Origin: Sipunculus nudus
Lineage: Eukaryota > Annelida > Sipuncula > Golfingiida > Sipunculidae
Length of the DNA: 64,000 nucleotides
NCBI GenBank assembly: GCA_026874595.1
Contig: CM049311.1
Coordinates: forward strand, 16,147,676 to 16,211,675
Direction: 5' to 3'
Shown here one piece after another: positions 1 to 12,900 of the stretch (position 1 is the first letter of the stretch; every line of letters starts with the position of its first letter). The position numbers and the translations under genes were made by a program. A model generated the notes under the pieces. That model was given only the letters and a program-made list of their open reading frames with translations. It did not search any database and was not told the origin of the DNA.

Positions 1-904
1 CATGTACCTTATACAGACTTGAAATAAGAATTGTTGATACTTGCATTTAGCAGACAAATGAAACATTACATTCTACTGATCGAACTGCTTATTAGCCATT
101 AAGTGTGAACTGTAAGGCTTCTATGCTCTCTATTTTCTTGTTAAACGGATTTAAAAAAAATTGAAATTTGAATAAAATGTAGTGGAAGTATTGCTAGGAT
201 ATACTAGTCCTGACGTGGTTTCCCCTACGAGTTTGCTAGTACATTAATAATGGCTGACAACGCTCACGAGCACGAAAAGGCTAACCGAGACTCGTCAGGA
301 CCGAATATTCTATTCTGCGGAAAGTGAAGTCAAAGGCAATTTGAAATATGAGGTCTATCAGGATATCGACCGCAGGGGTTTTTTGAATAATTGCCTGCTG
401 CCCTGTCCGGAGTTACATATATATATGCTTTCTTTATTTGAAATAGGGATTGAAACTGTTTTGTTTTTTGCAGGCTAGGAATAACGGAATAATTGTTATA
501 TGAATGAGATTATAGATACTCTCAATTGCGGAGTGCTTCTACTTGAAACGGGGATGCTCTCTTGTATTCTTTTGAAAGCACTGGGAATGAATGTTTATTA
601 TTTTACGAGTGATTATGGGGACATTCAGTTCGAAAAATTACTGAATATTATACGCAAGGCAAGGGATAGATGACTGTCTCAGGTCTAAATTCAAATATGA
701 TGCTGTGGATTGTGTCCCTGAACTGATCATCTAAAAATAAAAGAAAGTTAAAAAAATATGCATTCTACAACCGCCTTGCCCCGAAATCCATGCTATTTGT
801 TACGGTTGAAGTTAGGAAAAAATGTGAAGTTAGAAGGGCCATATCTATCAAATAAGATACTCACTTTTTGCATGAAAGGGGATTACAAATTTATTATATT
901 TCAG
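1..904 (+). repeat. short module (partial) leading into exon A1
   Basis: Intronic sequence of the exon-less short module type: it carries the taaaatgtagtggaag segment and the gttttgttttttgcag stretch found in every later module. No exon is supported here. A 57-codon ORF at 500-673 is discussed in the findings. Confidence 0.7.
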
Positions 905-964
905 TGGCTCCGACCACAACACCAGCTACCACCGTGGCTCCAACCACAACTCCAGCGACAACTG
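905..964 (+). CDS. exon A1, two VAPTTTPATT decamers
   Basis: Acceptor atttcag before it, donor gtaagc after it; 60 nt, phase 1/1. Codons are the reference form (ACC and ACA at Thr3 and Thr5 of the exon), seen again in A2, A3, A5 and A7. Confidence 0.75.
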
Positions 965-3900
965 GTAAGCATAGTACAAGGCGAATTGGACCGATGGGAA
1001 GTGACAACACTTTTCTATTTTGAAAAAAAAAAACTGTTGTCTAAAATTGTTTCAAACAAAAAAACATTCCGGATTCGTAACACCACTTTATTTAAAAAGG
1101 TGTTCCCTGTTTCATGCAGGTATTATGTTTGTAAAGAAATCAAGTTACCGCATAAGGGTGGAACACGAATGGAATATTTTTTGTATACCAATTTTTGTCT
1201 CCATGTACCTTATTTAGACTTGAATTCGGAATTGTTGATACTTGCATTTAGCAGACATATGGAGCATTACATTCTACTGATCCAACTGCTTATTAGCCAT
1301 TAAGTTTGAACTGTAAGGCTTCTATGCATCTATTATCTTGTTAAACTGTTTTAATGTTGTTTTCAGCGAACAAGTAGGAAAAACGAATTAGAGATACTAT
1401 AACTTTAAGGGATTTACTTCAAATGTTTTCAATCAAACATTTTTGTATGTATATTATTCTTCAGTGGCTCCAACGACTACTCCGGCCACCACCGTTGCTC
1501 CAACCACACCTGCAGCAACAACAGGTAAGCAGGATTCATGACTCATTTAGGTATTAACTTATTACACTCTGATCAATGCCAATTGCAGGTTCCTCCACTA
1601 AGAGAAAAAAAAATAGAATTAGATAGAATCTCAGATAGTTTCGAAATCTAGCTAACCTTTGCGCTGGGAACAAAAGGGCCCTTCTGTGTCATGCGAATGT
1701 TATATTAGATACAAATGATATAGGTAAACCCGAAAGAGCACAGGTCGAGTGTTTACGTGTTTTAAATATTTGATGCCTGTTTCTTTTCGGAGTTTTCTGT
1801 ATGAATTTTGGACGTGAAATGTAGTTGATTCCGATTAGCATCAACCATGTGAAATTAGCGAATGAAGGAATTCGGTTCTATGACTACATATCGATACATA
1901 GATTTAGAACGGGTGACTTTGTATGCTGTTTACTTTTCGATCTTACAGTGTTTTTTCTTACAGTGCTGACAGATCCTGTATAATTGGAACAAAAATGTTT
2001 TTTTCTCTCCACATCGTTTTACTTGTATCAAATCTGAATCCCCCTTCTGAATTTAAAACACGCATCACCGTTAAGCTCCTCTATGAAAGGTTTCCTTCTT
2101 TTCTTCGATCATATTTCATTTAGCTAAATTGTATATTATTTTAACATGCGCCCACAACAGTACCCTACTTCTGTGTTTGGGTTAAGCTTGGCTAGCTAGA
2201 ATTGTGAAAGATTGACATGATCGTCCAGCGGAATCTCTGGGGTGCAGAAAGTGAAATAATGATGCATTTTATGCGCTCAGGTTTTCCTGATCATTAAAAT
2301 CCCTTACAGTAAAAAAATGGAAATTTTAATAAAATGTAGTGGAAGAATTGCTTGGATATACTGGTCCTGCCTTGGTTTCCCCTGAGACTATGCCAGTAAA
2401 GTAATAATGGCTGACAACGATCGCGAGCACGAAAATGGGTACCGAGGCTCGTCAGGACCAAATATTCTATTCTGGGGGAAAAGAAGTCAAAGGCAATTGA
2501 AAACATAAGGTCTATAATTAATTATTTAATTATTGTGTTTGGTCAAAGATAATTTTACGGATATTTTGCTTTAGTGATCCTGAGGACAACACTAGCCACA
2601 AACGTGGCTCCAACACACAACTCCAGTAACATCCGGCAAGCAAGATAGTGTCGTATTAAGGTTTAATTTATTAATCTCTGATTACGACCCATGTTCTAGA
2701 CAACTTGGTCTTCACCTTATTGAACACTTTTCAGCATGTTATTTTGTAATTAGTTTCAAACGGAAAGTAAAATCGGGTCCGTTCCCATACCGGAGTTTTA
2801 GCGGTCTGTCCTTTTTCAAGCGAAGTTTGTGTTTGTAGAGTATTATGATGGTTAATCAGAAATCGATCGCATGGGTCTTTAGAATAATTGCCTGCTGCCC
2901 TGTCCGGAGTTATATATATGCTTTCTTTATTTGAAATAGGGATTGAAACTGTTTTGTTTTGCAGGCTAGGAATAACGGAATAATTGTTATATGAATGAGA
3001 TTATAGATACTCTCAATTGCGGAGTGCTTCTACTTGAAACTGGGATGGTCTCTTGTATTCTTTTGAAAGCACTGGGAATGAATGTTTATTTTTTTACGAG
3101 TGATTATGGGGACATTAAGTTCAAAAAATTACTGAATATTATACGCAAGGCAAGGGATAGATGACTGTCTCAGGTCTAAATTCAAATATGATGCTGCGGA
3201 TTATGTCCCTGAACTGATCATCTAAAAATAAAAGAATGTTAAAAAAATATACATTCTACAACCGCCTTGCCCCGAAATCAGTTGCATATTATATTTCAGT
3301 GGCTCCGACCACAACACCAGCTACCACCGTGGCTCCAACCACAACTCCAGCGACAACTGGTAAGCATAGTACAAGGCGAATTCGACCGATGGGAAGTGAC
3401 AACACTTTTCTATTTTGAAAAAAAAAATATTGTCTAAAATTGTTTCAAACAAAAAAACATTCCGGATTCGTAACACCACTTTATTTAAAAAGGTGTTCCC
3501 TGTTTCATGCAGGTATTATGTTTGTAAAGAAAACAAGTTACCGCATAAGGGTGGAACACGAATGGAATATTTTCTGTCTACCAATTTTTGTCTCCATGTG
3601 CCTTATTTAGACTTGACTTAGGAATTCTTGACACTTGCATTTAGCAGACAAATGGAGCATTACATTCTACTGATCCAACTGCTTATTAGCCATTAAGTTT
3701 GAACTGTAAGGCTTCTATGCATCTATAGTCTTGTTAAACGGATTTAATGTTGTTTTCAGGGAACAAGTAGGAAAAACGAATTAGAGATACCATAACTTTA
3801 AGGGATTTACTTCAAATGTTTTCAATCAAACATTTTTGTATGTATATTATTCTTCAGTGGCCCCAACGACTACTCCAGCCACCACCGTTGCTCCAACCAC

Positions 3901-6900
3901 ACCTGCAGGAACAACAGGTAAGCAGGATTCATGACTCATTTAGGTATTAACTAATTACACTTTGATCAATGCCAATTGCAGGTTCCTCCACTAAGAGAAA
4001 AAAAAAAATAGAATCAGATAGAATCTCAGATAGTTTCGAAATCTATCTAACCTTTGACGCTACCGGGAACAAAACGGCCCTTCTGTGTCATGCGAATGTT
4101 ATATTAGATACAAATGATATAGGTAAACCCGAAAGAGCAAAGGTCGAGTGTTTACGTGTTTTCAATATTTGATGCCTGTTTCTTTTCGGAGTTCTTTGTA
4201 TGAATTTTGGACGTGAAATGTAGTTGATTCCGTTTAGCATCAACCATGTGAAATTAGCGAATGAAGGAATTCGGTTCTATGACTACATATCGATACATAG
4301 ATTTAGAACGGGTGACTTTGTATGCTGTTTACTTTTCGATCTTACAATGTTTTTTCTTACAGTGCTGATAGATCCTGTATAATTTGAACAAAAATGTTTT
4401 TTTCTCTCCACATCGTTTTACTTGTATCAAATCTGAATTCCCCTTCTGAATTTACAACACGCATCACCGTTAAGCTCCTCTATAAAAGGTTTTCTTCTTT
4501 TCTTCGATCATATTTCATTTAGCTGAATTGTATATTATTTTAACATGCGCCCAAAACAGTACCCTACTTCTGTGTTTGGGTTAAGCTTGGCTAGCTAGTA
4601 TTGTGAAAGATTGACAGGATCATCCAGCGGAATCTCTGGGGTGCAGAAAGTGAAATAATGATGCATTTTATGCGCTCAGGTTTTCCTGATCATTAAAATC
4701 CCTTACAGTAAAAAATTGGAAATTTCAATAAAATGTAGTGGAAGAATTGCTTGGATATGCTGGTCCTGCCTTGGTTTCCCCTGAGACTATGCCAGTAAAT
4801 TAATAATGGCTGACAACGATTGCGAGCACGAAAAGGGGTATCGAGGCTCGTCAAGACCGAATATTCTATTCTGGGGAAAAAGAAGTCAAAGGCAATTTAA
4901 AACATAAGGTCTATAATTAATTAGTTCATTATTGTGTTTGGTCAAAAATAATTTACGGATATTTTGCTTTAGTGATCCCGAGGACAACACTAGCCACAAA
5001 CGTGGCTCCAACACACAACTCCAGTAACATCCGGCAAGCAAGATAGTGTCGTATTAAGGTTTAATTTATTAATCTCTGATTACGACCCATGTTCAAGACA
5101 ACTTGGTCTTCACCTTATTGAACACTTTTCAGCATGTTTTTTTGTAATTAGTTTCAAACGGAAAGTAAAATCGGGTCCGTTCCCATACCGGAGTTTTGGC
5201 GGTCTGTCCTTTTTCAAGCGAAGTTGGTGTTTGTAGAGTATTATGATGGTTAATCAGAAATCTATCGCATGGGTCTTTAGAATAATTGCCAGCTGCCCTG
5301 TCCGGAGCTATATAACTGCTTTCTTTATTTAAAATGTGAATGGAAGCTGTTTTGTTTTTGCAGGCTAGGAATAAAGAAATATTTCTTATATGAATGAGAT
5401 TATCGATACTCACAATGCGGAGTGCTTCTACTTGAAACTGGGATGGTCTCTTGTATCCTTTAGAAAGCAATGGGAATGAATGTAAATTTTTTTACGAGTG
5501 GTTATGGAGACATTCAGTTCGAAAAATTATTGCAAATTATATGCAAGGCAAAGGAAAGATGACTGTCTCAGTTCTAAATTCAAAAATATACATTCTACAA
5601 TAGCCTTGCCCTGAAATCTATGTCCTTTGTCCCGGTTGAAGTTAGGAAAAAAAGTGAAGTTAGAAGGGTCATATCTATCAAATTAAAGACTCACTTTTTG
5701 CATGAAAGGGGATTACAAATTTATTATATTTCAGTGGCTCCGACCACAACACCAGCTACCACCGTGGCTCCAACCACAACTCCAGCGACAACTGGTAAGC
5801 ATATTACAAGGCGAATTAGACCGATTGGAAGTGACAACACTTTTCTATTTTGAAAAATAAACTATTGTCTAAAACTGTTTCAAACAAAAAAACATTCCGT
5901 ATTCGTTACCCTACTGGATTTAAAAAGGTATTCCCTTTTTCATGCAGGTATTATATTTGTAAAGAAATCACGATTCCGCATAAGGGTAGATCATGAATAG
6001 AATATTTTCTGTCTACCAATTTTTGCCTCCATGTACCTTATTTAGACTTGAAATAAGAATTGTTGATACTTGCATTTAGCAGACAAATGAAACATTACAT
6101 TCTACTTATCAAACTGCTTATTAACCATTACGTGTGAACTATAAGGCTTCTATGCTCTCTATTTTCTGGTTAAACGGATTTAAAAAAAATTGAAATTTGA
6201 ATAAAATGTAGTGGAAGTATTGCTCGGATATACGAGTCCTGACGTTGTTTCCCCTACGACTTTGCTAGTACATTAATAATGGCTGACCAAGCTCACAAGC
6301 CCGTAAAGGGTAACCGGGGCTCGTCAGCACCGAATATTCTATTCTGCGGAAAGGGAAGTCAAAGGCAATTTGAAATTTGAGGTCTATCAGGAAATCGACC
6401 GCAGGGGTCTTTTGAATAATTGCCTGCTGCCCTGTCCGGAGTTATATATATGCTTTCTTTATTTGAAATAGGGATTGAAACTGTTTTGTTTTTGCAGGCT
6501 AGGAATAACGGAATAATTGTTATATGAATGAGATTATAGATACTCTCAATTGCGGAGTGCTTCTACTTGAAACTGGGATGGTCTCTTGTATTCTTTTGAA
6601 AGCACTGGGAATGAATGTTTATTTTTTTACGAGTGATCATGGGGACATTAAGTTAAAAAAATTACTGAATATTATACGCAAGGCAAGGGATAGATGACTG
6701 TCTCAGGTCTAAATTCGAATATGATGCTGCGGATTGTGTCCCTGAACTGATCATCTAAAAATAAAAGAATGTTAAAAAAATATACATTCTACAACTGCCT
6801 TGCCCCGAAATCGATGCCCTTTGTCACGGTTGAAGTTAGGAAAAAATGTGAAGTTAGAAGGGTCATATCTATCAAATAAGAGACTCAGTTTTTGCATAAA

Positions 6901-9900
6901 GGGGATTACAAATTTATTATATTTCAGTGGCTCCGACCACAAAACCAGCTACCACCGTGGCCCCAACCACAACTCCAGCGACAACTGGTAAGCATAGTAC
7001 AAGGCGAATTAGACCGATTGGAAGTGACAACATTTTTCTATTTTGAAAAAAGCTATTGTCTAAAACTGTTTCAAACAAAAAACATTCCGTATTCGTTACA
7101 CCACTGGATTTAAAAAGGTATTCCCTTTTTCATGCAGGTATTATATTTGTAAAGAAGTCACGATTCCGCATAAGGGTAGATCATGAATAGAATATTTTCT
7201 GTCTATCAGTTTTTGCCTCCATGTACCTTATTTAGACTTGAAATAAGAATTGTTGATACTTGCATTTAGCAGACAAATGAAACATTACATTCTACTGATC
7301 GAACTGCTTATTAGCCATTAAAGGTGAACTGTAAGGCTTCTATGCATCTATTGTCTTGTTAAACGGATTTAATGTTGTTTTCAGGGAACAAGTAGGAAAA
7401 ACGAATTAGAGATACCATAACTTTAGGGATTTACTTCAAATGTTTTCAATCAAACATGTTTGTATGTATATTATTCTTCAGTGGCCCCAACGACTACTCC
7501 GGCCACCACCGTTGCTCCAACCACACCTGCAGCAACAACAGGTAAGCAGGATTCATGACTCATTTAGGTATTAACTAATTACACTCTGATCAATGCCAAT
7601 TGCAGGTTCCTCCACTAAGAGAAAAAAAAATAGAATCAGATAGAATCTCAGATAGTTTCGAAATCAATCTAACCTTTGACGCTACCGGGAACAAAAGGCC
7701 CTTCTGTGTCATGCGAATGTTATATTAGATACAAATGATATAGGTAAACCCGAAAGAGCAAAGGTCGAGTGTTTACGTGTTTTCAATATTTGATGCCTGT
7801 TTCTTTTCGGAGTTCTTTGTATGAATTTTGGACGTGAAATGTAGTTGATTCCGTTTAGCATCAACCATGTGAAATTAGCGAATGAAGGAATTCGGTTCTA
7901 TGACTACATATCGATACATAGATTTAGAACGGGTGACTTTGTATGCTGTTTACTTTTCGATCTTACAATGTTTTTTCTTACAGTGCTGATAGATCCTGTA
8001 TAATTGGAACAAAAATGTTTTTTTCTCTCCACATCGTTTTACTTGTATCAAATCTGAATTCCCCTTTTGGATTTACAACACGCATCACCGTTAAGCTCCT
8101 CTATGAAAGGTTTTCTTCTTTTCTTCGATCATATTTCATTTAGCTGAATTGTATATTATTTTAACATGCGCCCAAAACAGTACCCTACTTCTGTGTTTGG
8201 GTTAAGCTTGGCTAGCTAGTATTGTGAAAGATTGACATGACCATTCAGCGGAATCTCTGGGGTGCAGAAAGTGAAATAATGATGCATTTTATGCGCTCAG
8301 GTTTTCCTGATCATTAAAATCCCTTACAGTAAAAAATTGGAAATTTCAATAAAATGTAGTGGAAGAATTGCTTGGATATGCTGGTCCTGCCTTGGTTTCC
8401 CCTGAGACTATGCCAGTAAATTAATAATGGCTGACAACGATTGCGAGCACGAAAAGGGGTATCGAGGCTCGTCAAGACCGAATATTCTATTCTGGGGAAA
8501 AAGAAGTCAAAGGCAATTTAAAACATAAGGTCTATAATTAATTAGTTCATTATTGTGTTTGGTCAAAAATAATTTACGGATATTTTGCTTTAGTGATCCC
8601 GAGGACAACACTAGCCACAAACGTGGCTCCAACACACAACTCCAGTAACATCCGGCAAGCAAGATAGTGTCGTATTAAGGTTTAATTGATTAATCTCTGA
8701 TTACGACCCATGTTCTAGACAACTTGGTCTTCACCTTATTGAACACTTTTCAGCATGTTTTTTTGTAATTAGTTTCAAACGGAAAGTAAAATCGGGTCCG
8801 CTCCCATACCGGAGTTTTAGCGGTCTGTCCTTTTTAAGCGAAGTTTGTGTTTGTAGAGTATTATGATGGTTAATCAGAAATCGATCGCATGGGTCTTTAG
8901 AATAATTGCCAGCTGCCCTGTCCGGAGCTATATAACTGCTTTCTTTATTTAAAATGTGAATGGAAGCTGTTTCGTTTTTGCAGGCTAGGAATAAAGAAAT
9001 ATTTCTTATATGAATGAGATTATCGATACTCACAATGCGGAGTGCTTCTACTTGAAACTGGGATGGTCTCTTGTATCATTTCGAAAGCAATGGGAATGAA
9101 TGTAAATTTTTTTACGAGTGGTTATGGAGACATTCAGTTCGAAAAATTATTGCAAATTATATGCAAGGCAAAGGAAAGATGACTGTCTCAGTTCTAAATT
9201 CAAAAATATACATTCTACAATAGCCTTGCCCTGAAATCTATGCCCTTTGTCCCGGTTGAAGTTAGGAAAAAAAGTGAAGTTAGAAGGGTCATATCTATCA
9301 AATTAAAGACTCAGTTTTTGCATGAAAGGGGATTACAAATTTATTATATTTCAGTGGCTCCGACCACAACACCAGCTACCACCGTGGCTCCAACCACAAC
9401 TCCAGCGACAACTGGTAAGCATATTACAAGGCGAATTAGACCGATTGGAAGTGACACCACTTTTCTATTTTGAAAAAAAACTATTGTCTAAAACTGTTTC
9501 AAACAAAAAAAAATTCCGTATTGGTTACCCCACTGGATTTAAAAAGGTATTCCCTTTTTTATGCATATATTATATTTGTAAAGAAGTCACGTTACTGCAT
9601 AAGGGTAGATCATGAATAGAATATTTTCTGTCTACCAATTTTTGCCTCCATGTACGTTATTCAGACTTGAAAAAAGAATTGTTGATACTTGCATTTAACA
9701 GACAAATGAAACATTACATTCTACTGATCGAACTGCTTATTAGCCATTAAGGGTGAACTGTAAGGTTTCTATGCTCTCTATTTTCTTGTTAAACGGATTT
9801 AAAAAAAATTGAAATTTGAATAAAATCAACCACAACTCCAGCGACAACTGGTAGGCAGAGTACAAATTAGACCGATTGGAAGTGACAACACTTTTCTAAT

Positions 9901-12900
9901 TTGAAAAAAAAACTATTGTCTAAAACTGTTTCAAACAAAAAAACATTCCGTATTCGTTACCCCTCTTGATTTAAAAAGGTGTTCCCTCTTTCATGCAGGT
10001 ATTATGTTTGTAAAGAAATCAAGTTACCGCATAAGGGTGGAACATGAATGGAATATTTTCTGTCTACCAATTTTTGCCTCCATGTACCTTATGCAGACTT
10101 GAAATAAGAATTGTTGATACTTGCATTTAGCAGACAAATGGAGCATTACATTCTACTGACCCAACTGCTTATTAGCCATTAAGTTTGAACTGTAAGGCTT
10201 CTATACATCTATTTTCTTGTTAAACGGATTTTAAAAAAATTGAAATTTGAATAAAATGTAGTGGAAGTGTTGCTCGGATATACTAGTCCTGACGTTGTTT
10301 CCCCTACGACTTTGATAGTACATTAATAATGGCTGACAACGCTCACGAGCACGAAAAGGGTAACCGAGACTCGTCAGGACCGAATATTCTATTCTGCGGA
10401 AAGGGAAGTCAAAGGCAATTTGAATTATGAGGTCTATCAGGATATCGACCGCAGGGGTTTTTTGAATAATTGCCTGCTGCCCTGACCGGAGTTATATATA
10501 TATATAATACATGCTTTCTTTATTTGAAATAGGGATTGAAACTGTTTTGTTTTTGCAGGCTAGGAATAACGGAATAATTGTTATATGAATGAGTTTATAC
10601 ATACTCTCAATTGCGGAGTGCTTCTACTTGAAACTAGGATGGTCTCTTGTATTCTTTTGAAAGCACTGGGAATGAACGTTTATTTTTTTACGAGTGATTA
10701 TGGGGACAATAAGTTCGAAAAATTACTTAATATTTTACGCAAGGCAAGGGATAGATGACTGTCTCAGGTCTAAATTCAAATATGATGCTGTGGATTGTGT
10801 CCCTGAACTGATCATCTAAAAATAAAAGAAAGTTAAAAAAAATATACATTCTACAACCGCCTTGCCCCGAAATCAATGCTATTTGTTACCGTTGAAGTTA
10901 GGAAAAAATGTGAAGTTAGAAGGGCCATATCTATCAAATAAGATACTCACTTTTTGCATGAAAGGGGATTACAAATTTATTATATTTCAGTGGCTCCGAC
11001 CACAACACCAGCTACCACCGAGGCTCCAACCACAACTCCAGCTACAACTGGTAAGCATAGTACAAGGCGAATTAGACCGATTGCAATGTGACAACACTTT
11101 TCTATTTTGAAAAATAAACAATTGTCTAAAACTGTTTCAAACAAAAAAACATTCCGTATTCGATACCCTACTGGATTTAAAAAGGTATTCCCTTTTTCAT
11201 GCAGGTATTATATTTGTAAAGAAATCACGTTACCGCATCAGGGTAGATCATAAATAGAATATTTTCTGTCTACCAATTTTTGCCTCCATGTACCTTATTT
11301 AGACTTGAAATAATAATTGTTGATACTTGCATTTAGCAGACAAATGAAACATTACATTCTACTTATCAAACTGCTAATTAGCCATTAAGTGTGAACTGTA
11401 AGGCTTCTATGCTCTCTATTTTCTTGTTTAACGGATTTAAAAAAAATTGAAATTTGAATAAAATGTAGTGGAAGTATTCCTCGGATATACTAGTCCTGAC
11501 GTTGTTTCCCCTACGACTTTGCTGGTACATTAATAATGGCTGACAAAGCTCACGAGCCCGAAAAGGGTAACCGAGGCTCGTCAGCACCGAATATTCTATT
11601 CTGCGGAAAGGGAAGTCAAAGGCAATTTGAAATATGAGGTCTATCAGGAAATCGACCGCAGGGGTCTTTTGAATAATTGCCTGCTGCCCTGTGCGGAGTT
11701 ATTTATATGCTTTCTTAATTTGAAATAGGGATTGAAACTGTTTTGTTTTTGCAGGCTAGGAATAACGGAATAATTGTTACATGAATGAGATTATAGATAC
11801 TCTCAATTGCGGAGTGCTTCTACTTGAAACTGGGATGGTCTCTTGTATTCTTTTGAAAGAACAGGAATGAATGTTTATTTTTTTACGAGTGATTATGGGG
11901 ACATTAAGTTAAAAAAATTACTGAATATTATACGCAAGGCAAGGGATAGATGACTGTCTCAGGTCTAAATTCAAATATGATGCTGTGGATTGTGTCCCTG
12001 AACTGATCATCTAAAAATAAAAGAAAGTTAAAATAAATATACATTCTACAACCGCCTTGCCCCAAAATCCATGCCCTTTGTCACGGTTGAAGTTAGGAAA
12101 AAATGTGTAGTTAGAAGGGTCATATCTATCAAATTAAAGACTCAGTTTTTGCATGAAAGGGGATTACAAATTTATTATATTTCAGTGGCTCCGACCACAA
12201 CACCAGCTACCACCGTGGCTCCAACCACAACTCCAGCGACAACTGGTAAGCATAGTACAAGGCGAATTAGACCGATTGAAAGTGACAACACTTTTCTGTT
12301 TTGAAAAATAAACTATTTCTAAAACTGTTTCAAACAAAAAAACATTCCGTATTCGTTACTCTACTGGATTTAAAAAGGTATTCCCTTTTTCATGCAGGTA
12401 TTATATTTGTAAAGAAATCACGTTACCGCATAAGGGTAGATCATGAATAGAATATTTTCTGTCTACCAATTTTTGCCTCCATGTACCTTATTTAGACTTG
12501 AAATAAGAATTGTTGATACTTGCATTTAGCAGACAAATGAAACATTACATTCTACTGATCCAACTGCTTATTAGCCATTAAAGGTGAACTGTAAGGCTTC
12601 TATGCATCTATTGTCTTGTTAAACGGATTTAATGTTGTTTTCAGGGAACAAGTAGGAAAAACGAATTAGAGATACCATAACTTTAAGGGATTTACTTCAA
12701 ATGTTTTCAATCAAACATTTTTGTATGTATATTATTCTTCAGTGGCTCCAACGACTACTCCGGCCACCACCGTTGCTCCAACCACACCTGCAGCAACAAC
12801 AGGTAAGCAGGATTCATGACTCATTTAGGTATTAACTAATTACACTTTGATCAATGCCAATTGCAGGTTCCTCCACTAAGAGAAAAAAAAATAGAATCAG

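Larger units (their letters stand above)
905..3299 (+). repeat. module A1 (2,395 bp): A-B-N-P
   Basis: Full module with all four exon types and no short half. It is among the most diverged copies in the window: exon N1 carries several lesions and exon P1 a private substitution. Introns: A-B 500 nt, B-N 64 nt, P to next A 664 nt. Confidence 0.8.
3300..5734 (+). repeat. module A2 (2,435 bp): A-B-N-P
   Basis: Full module. It closely resembles module A4 and the A-B-N-P halves of later units. About 100 bp normally found just upstream of exon A is missing in front of this exon (junction near 3,280-3,288). Confidence 0.8.
6928..9354 (+). repeat. module A4 (2,427 bp): A-B-N-P; first copy of the irregular block
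   Basis: Full module. From 7,011 on it is the template for the segment reappearing at 37,683. Modules A4 and A5 together (4,063 bp, 6,928-10,990) look like the ancestor of the 3.28-kb unit. Confidence 0.8.
9355..10990 (+). repeat. module A5 (1,636 bp): exon A plus truncated exon A
   Basis: 471 bp after A5 begins, sequence jumps from gaataaaat into the second half of another exon A (9,826-9,850), then continues as a short module. This is one and a half short modules fused by a deletion. Confidence 0.75.
7011..12245. repeat. irregular block, copy 1 of the large duplication
   Basis: Modules A4 (from its donor region), A5, A6 and exon A7. Reappears at 37,683-42,917 at a constant offset of 30,672 with no difference found where compared. 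Confidence 0.78.

Noticed and set aside
473-499. Strong-looking acceptor gttttgttttttgcag followed by gctaggaataacgg, present in every module
   Set aside because: All three frames close within about 30 bases; at most a dead exon or a decoy acceptor.
1120-1217. Possible further exon after tttcatgcag, about 155 nt downstream of exon A
   Set aside because: Open in phase 1 in some copies, but no good donor in the matching phase, and stops (GAATAG) occur in other modules. The acceptor is also altered in the 3.28-kb units (gcaggga).
1923-2123. 66-codon + strand ORF between exons N and P
   Set aside because: Lies within the intron between N and P, has no flanking splice signals in frame, and is closed in the 3.28-kb units by small changes.
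9240-9473. ORF running from an upstream ATG (MPFVPVEVRKK) through the acceptor into exon A, a possible alternative first exon
   Set aside because: In the 3.28-kb units the same stretch has TAA before the exon (atcaaataaaag), and it has no signal-peptide character. Best read as intron that happens to be open in some modules.
10491-10508. TA dinucleotide run upstream of exon A6
   Set aside because: Ordinary short microsatellite expansion within an AT-rich intron.
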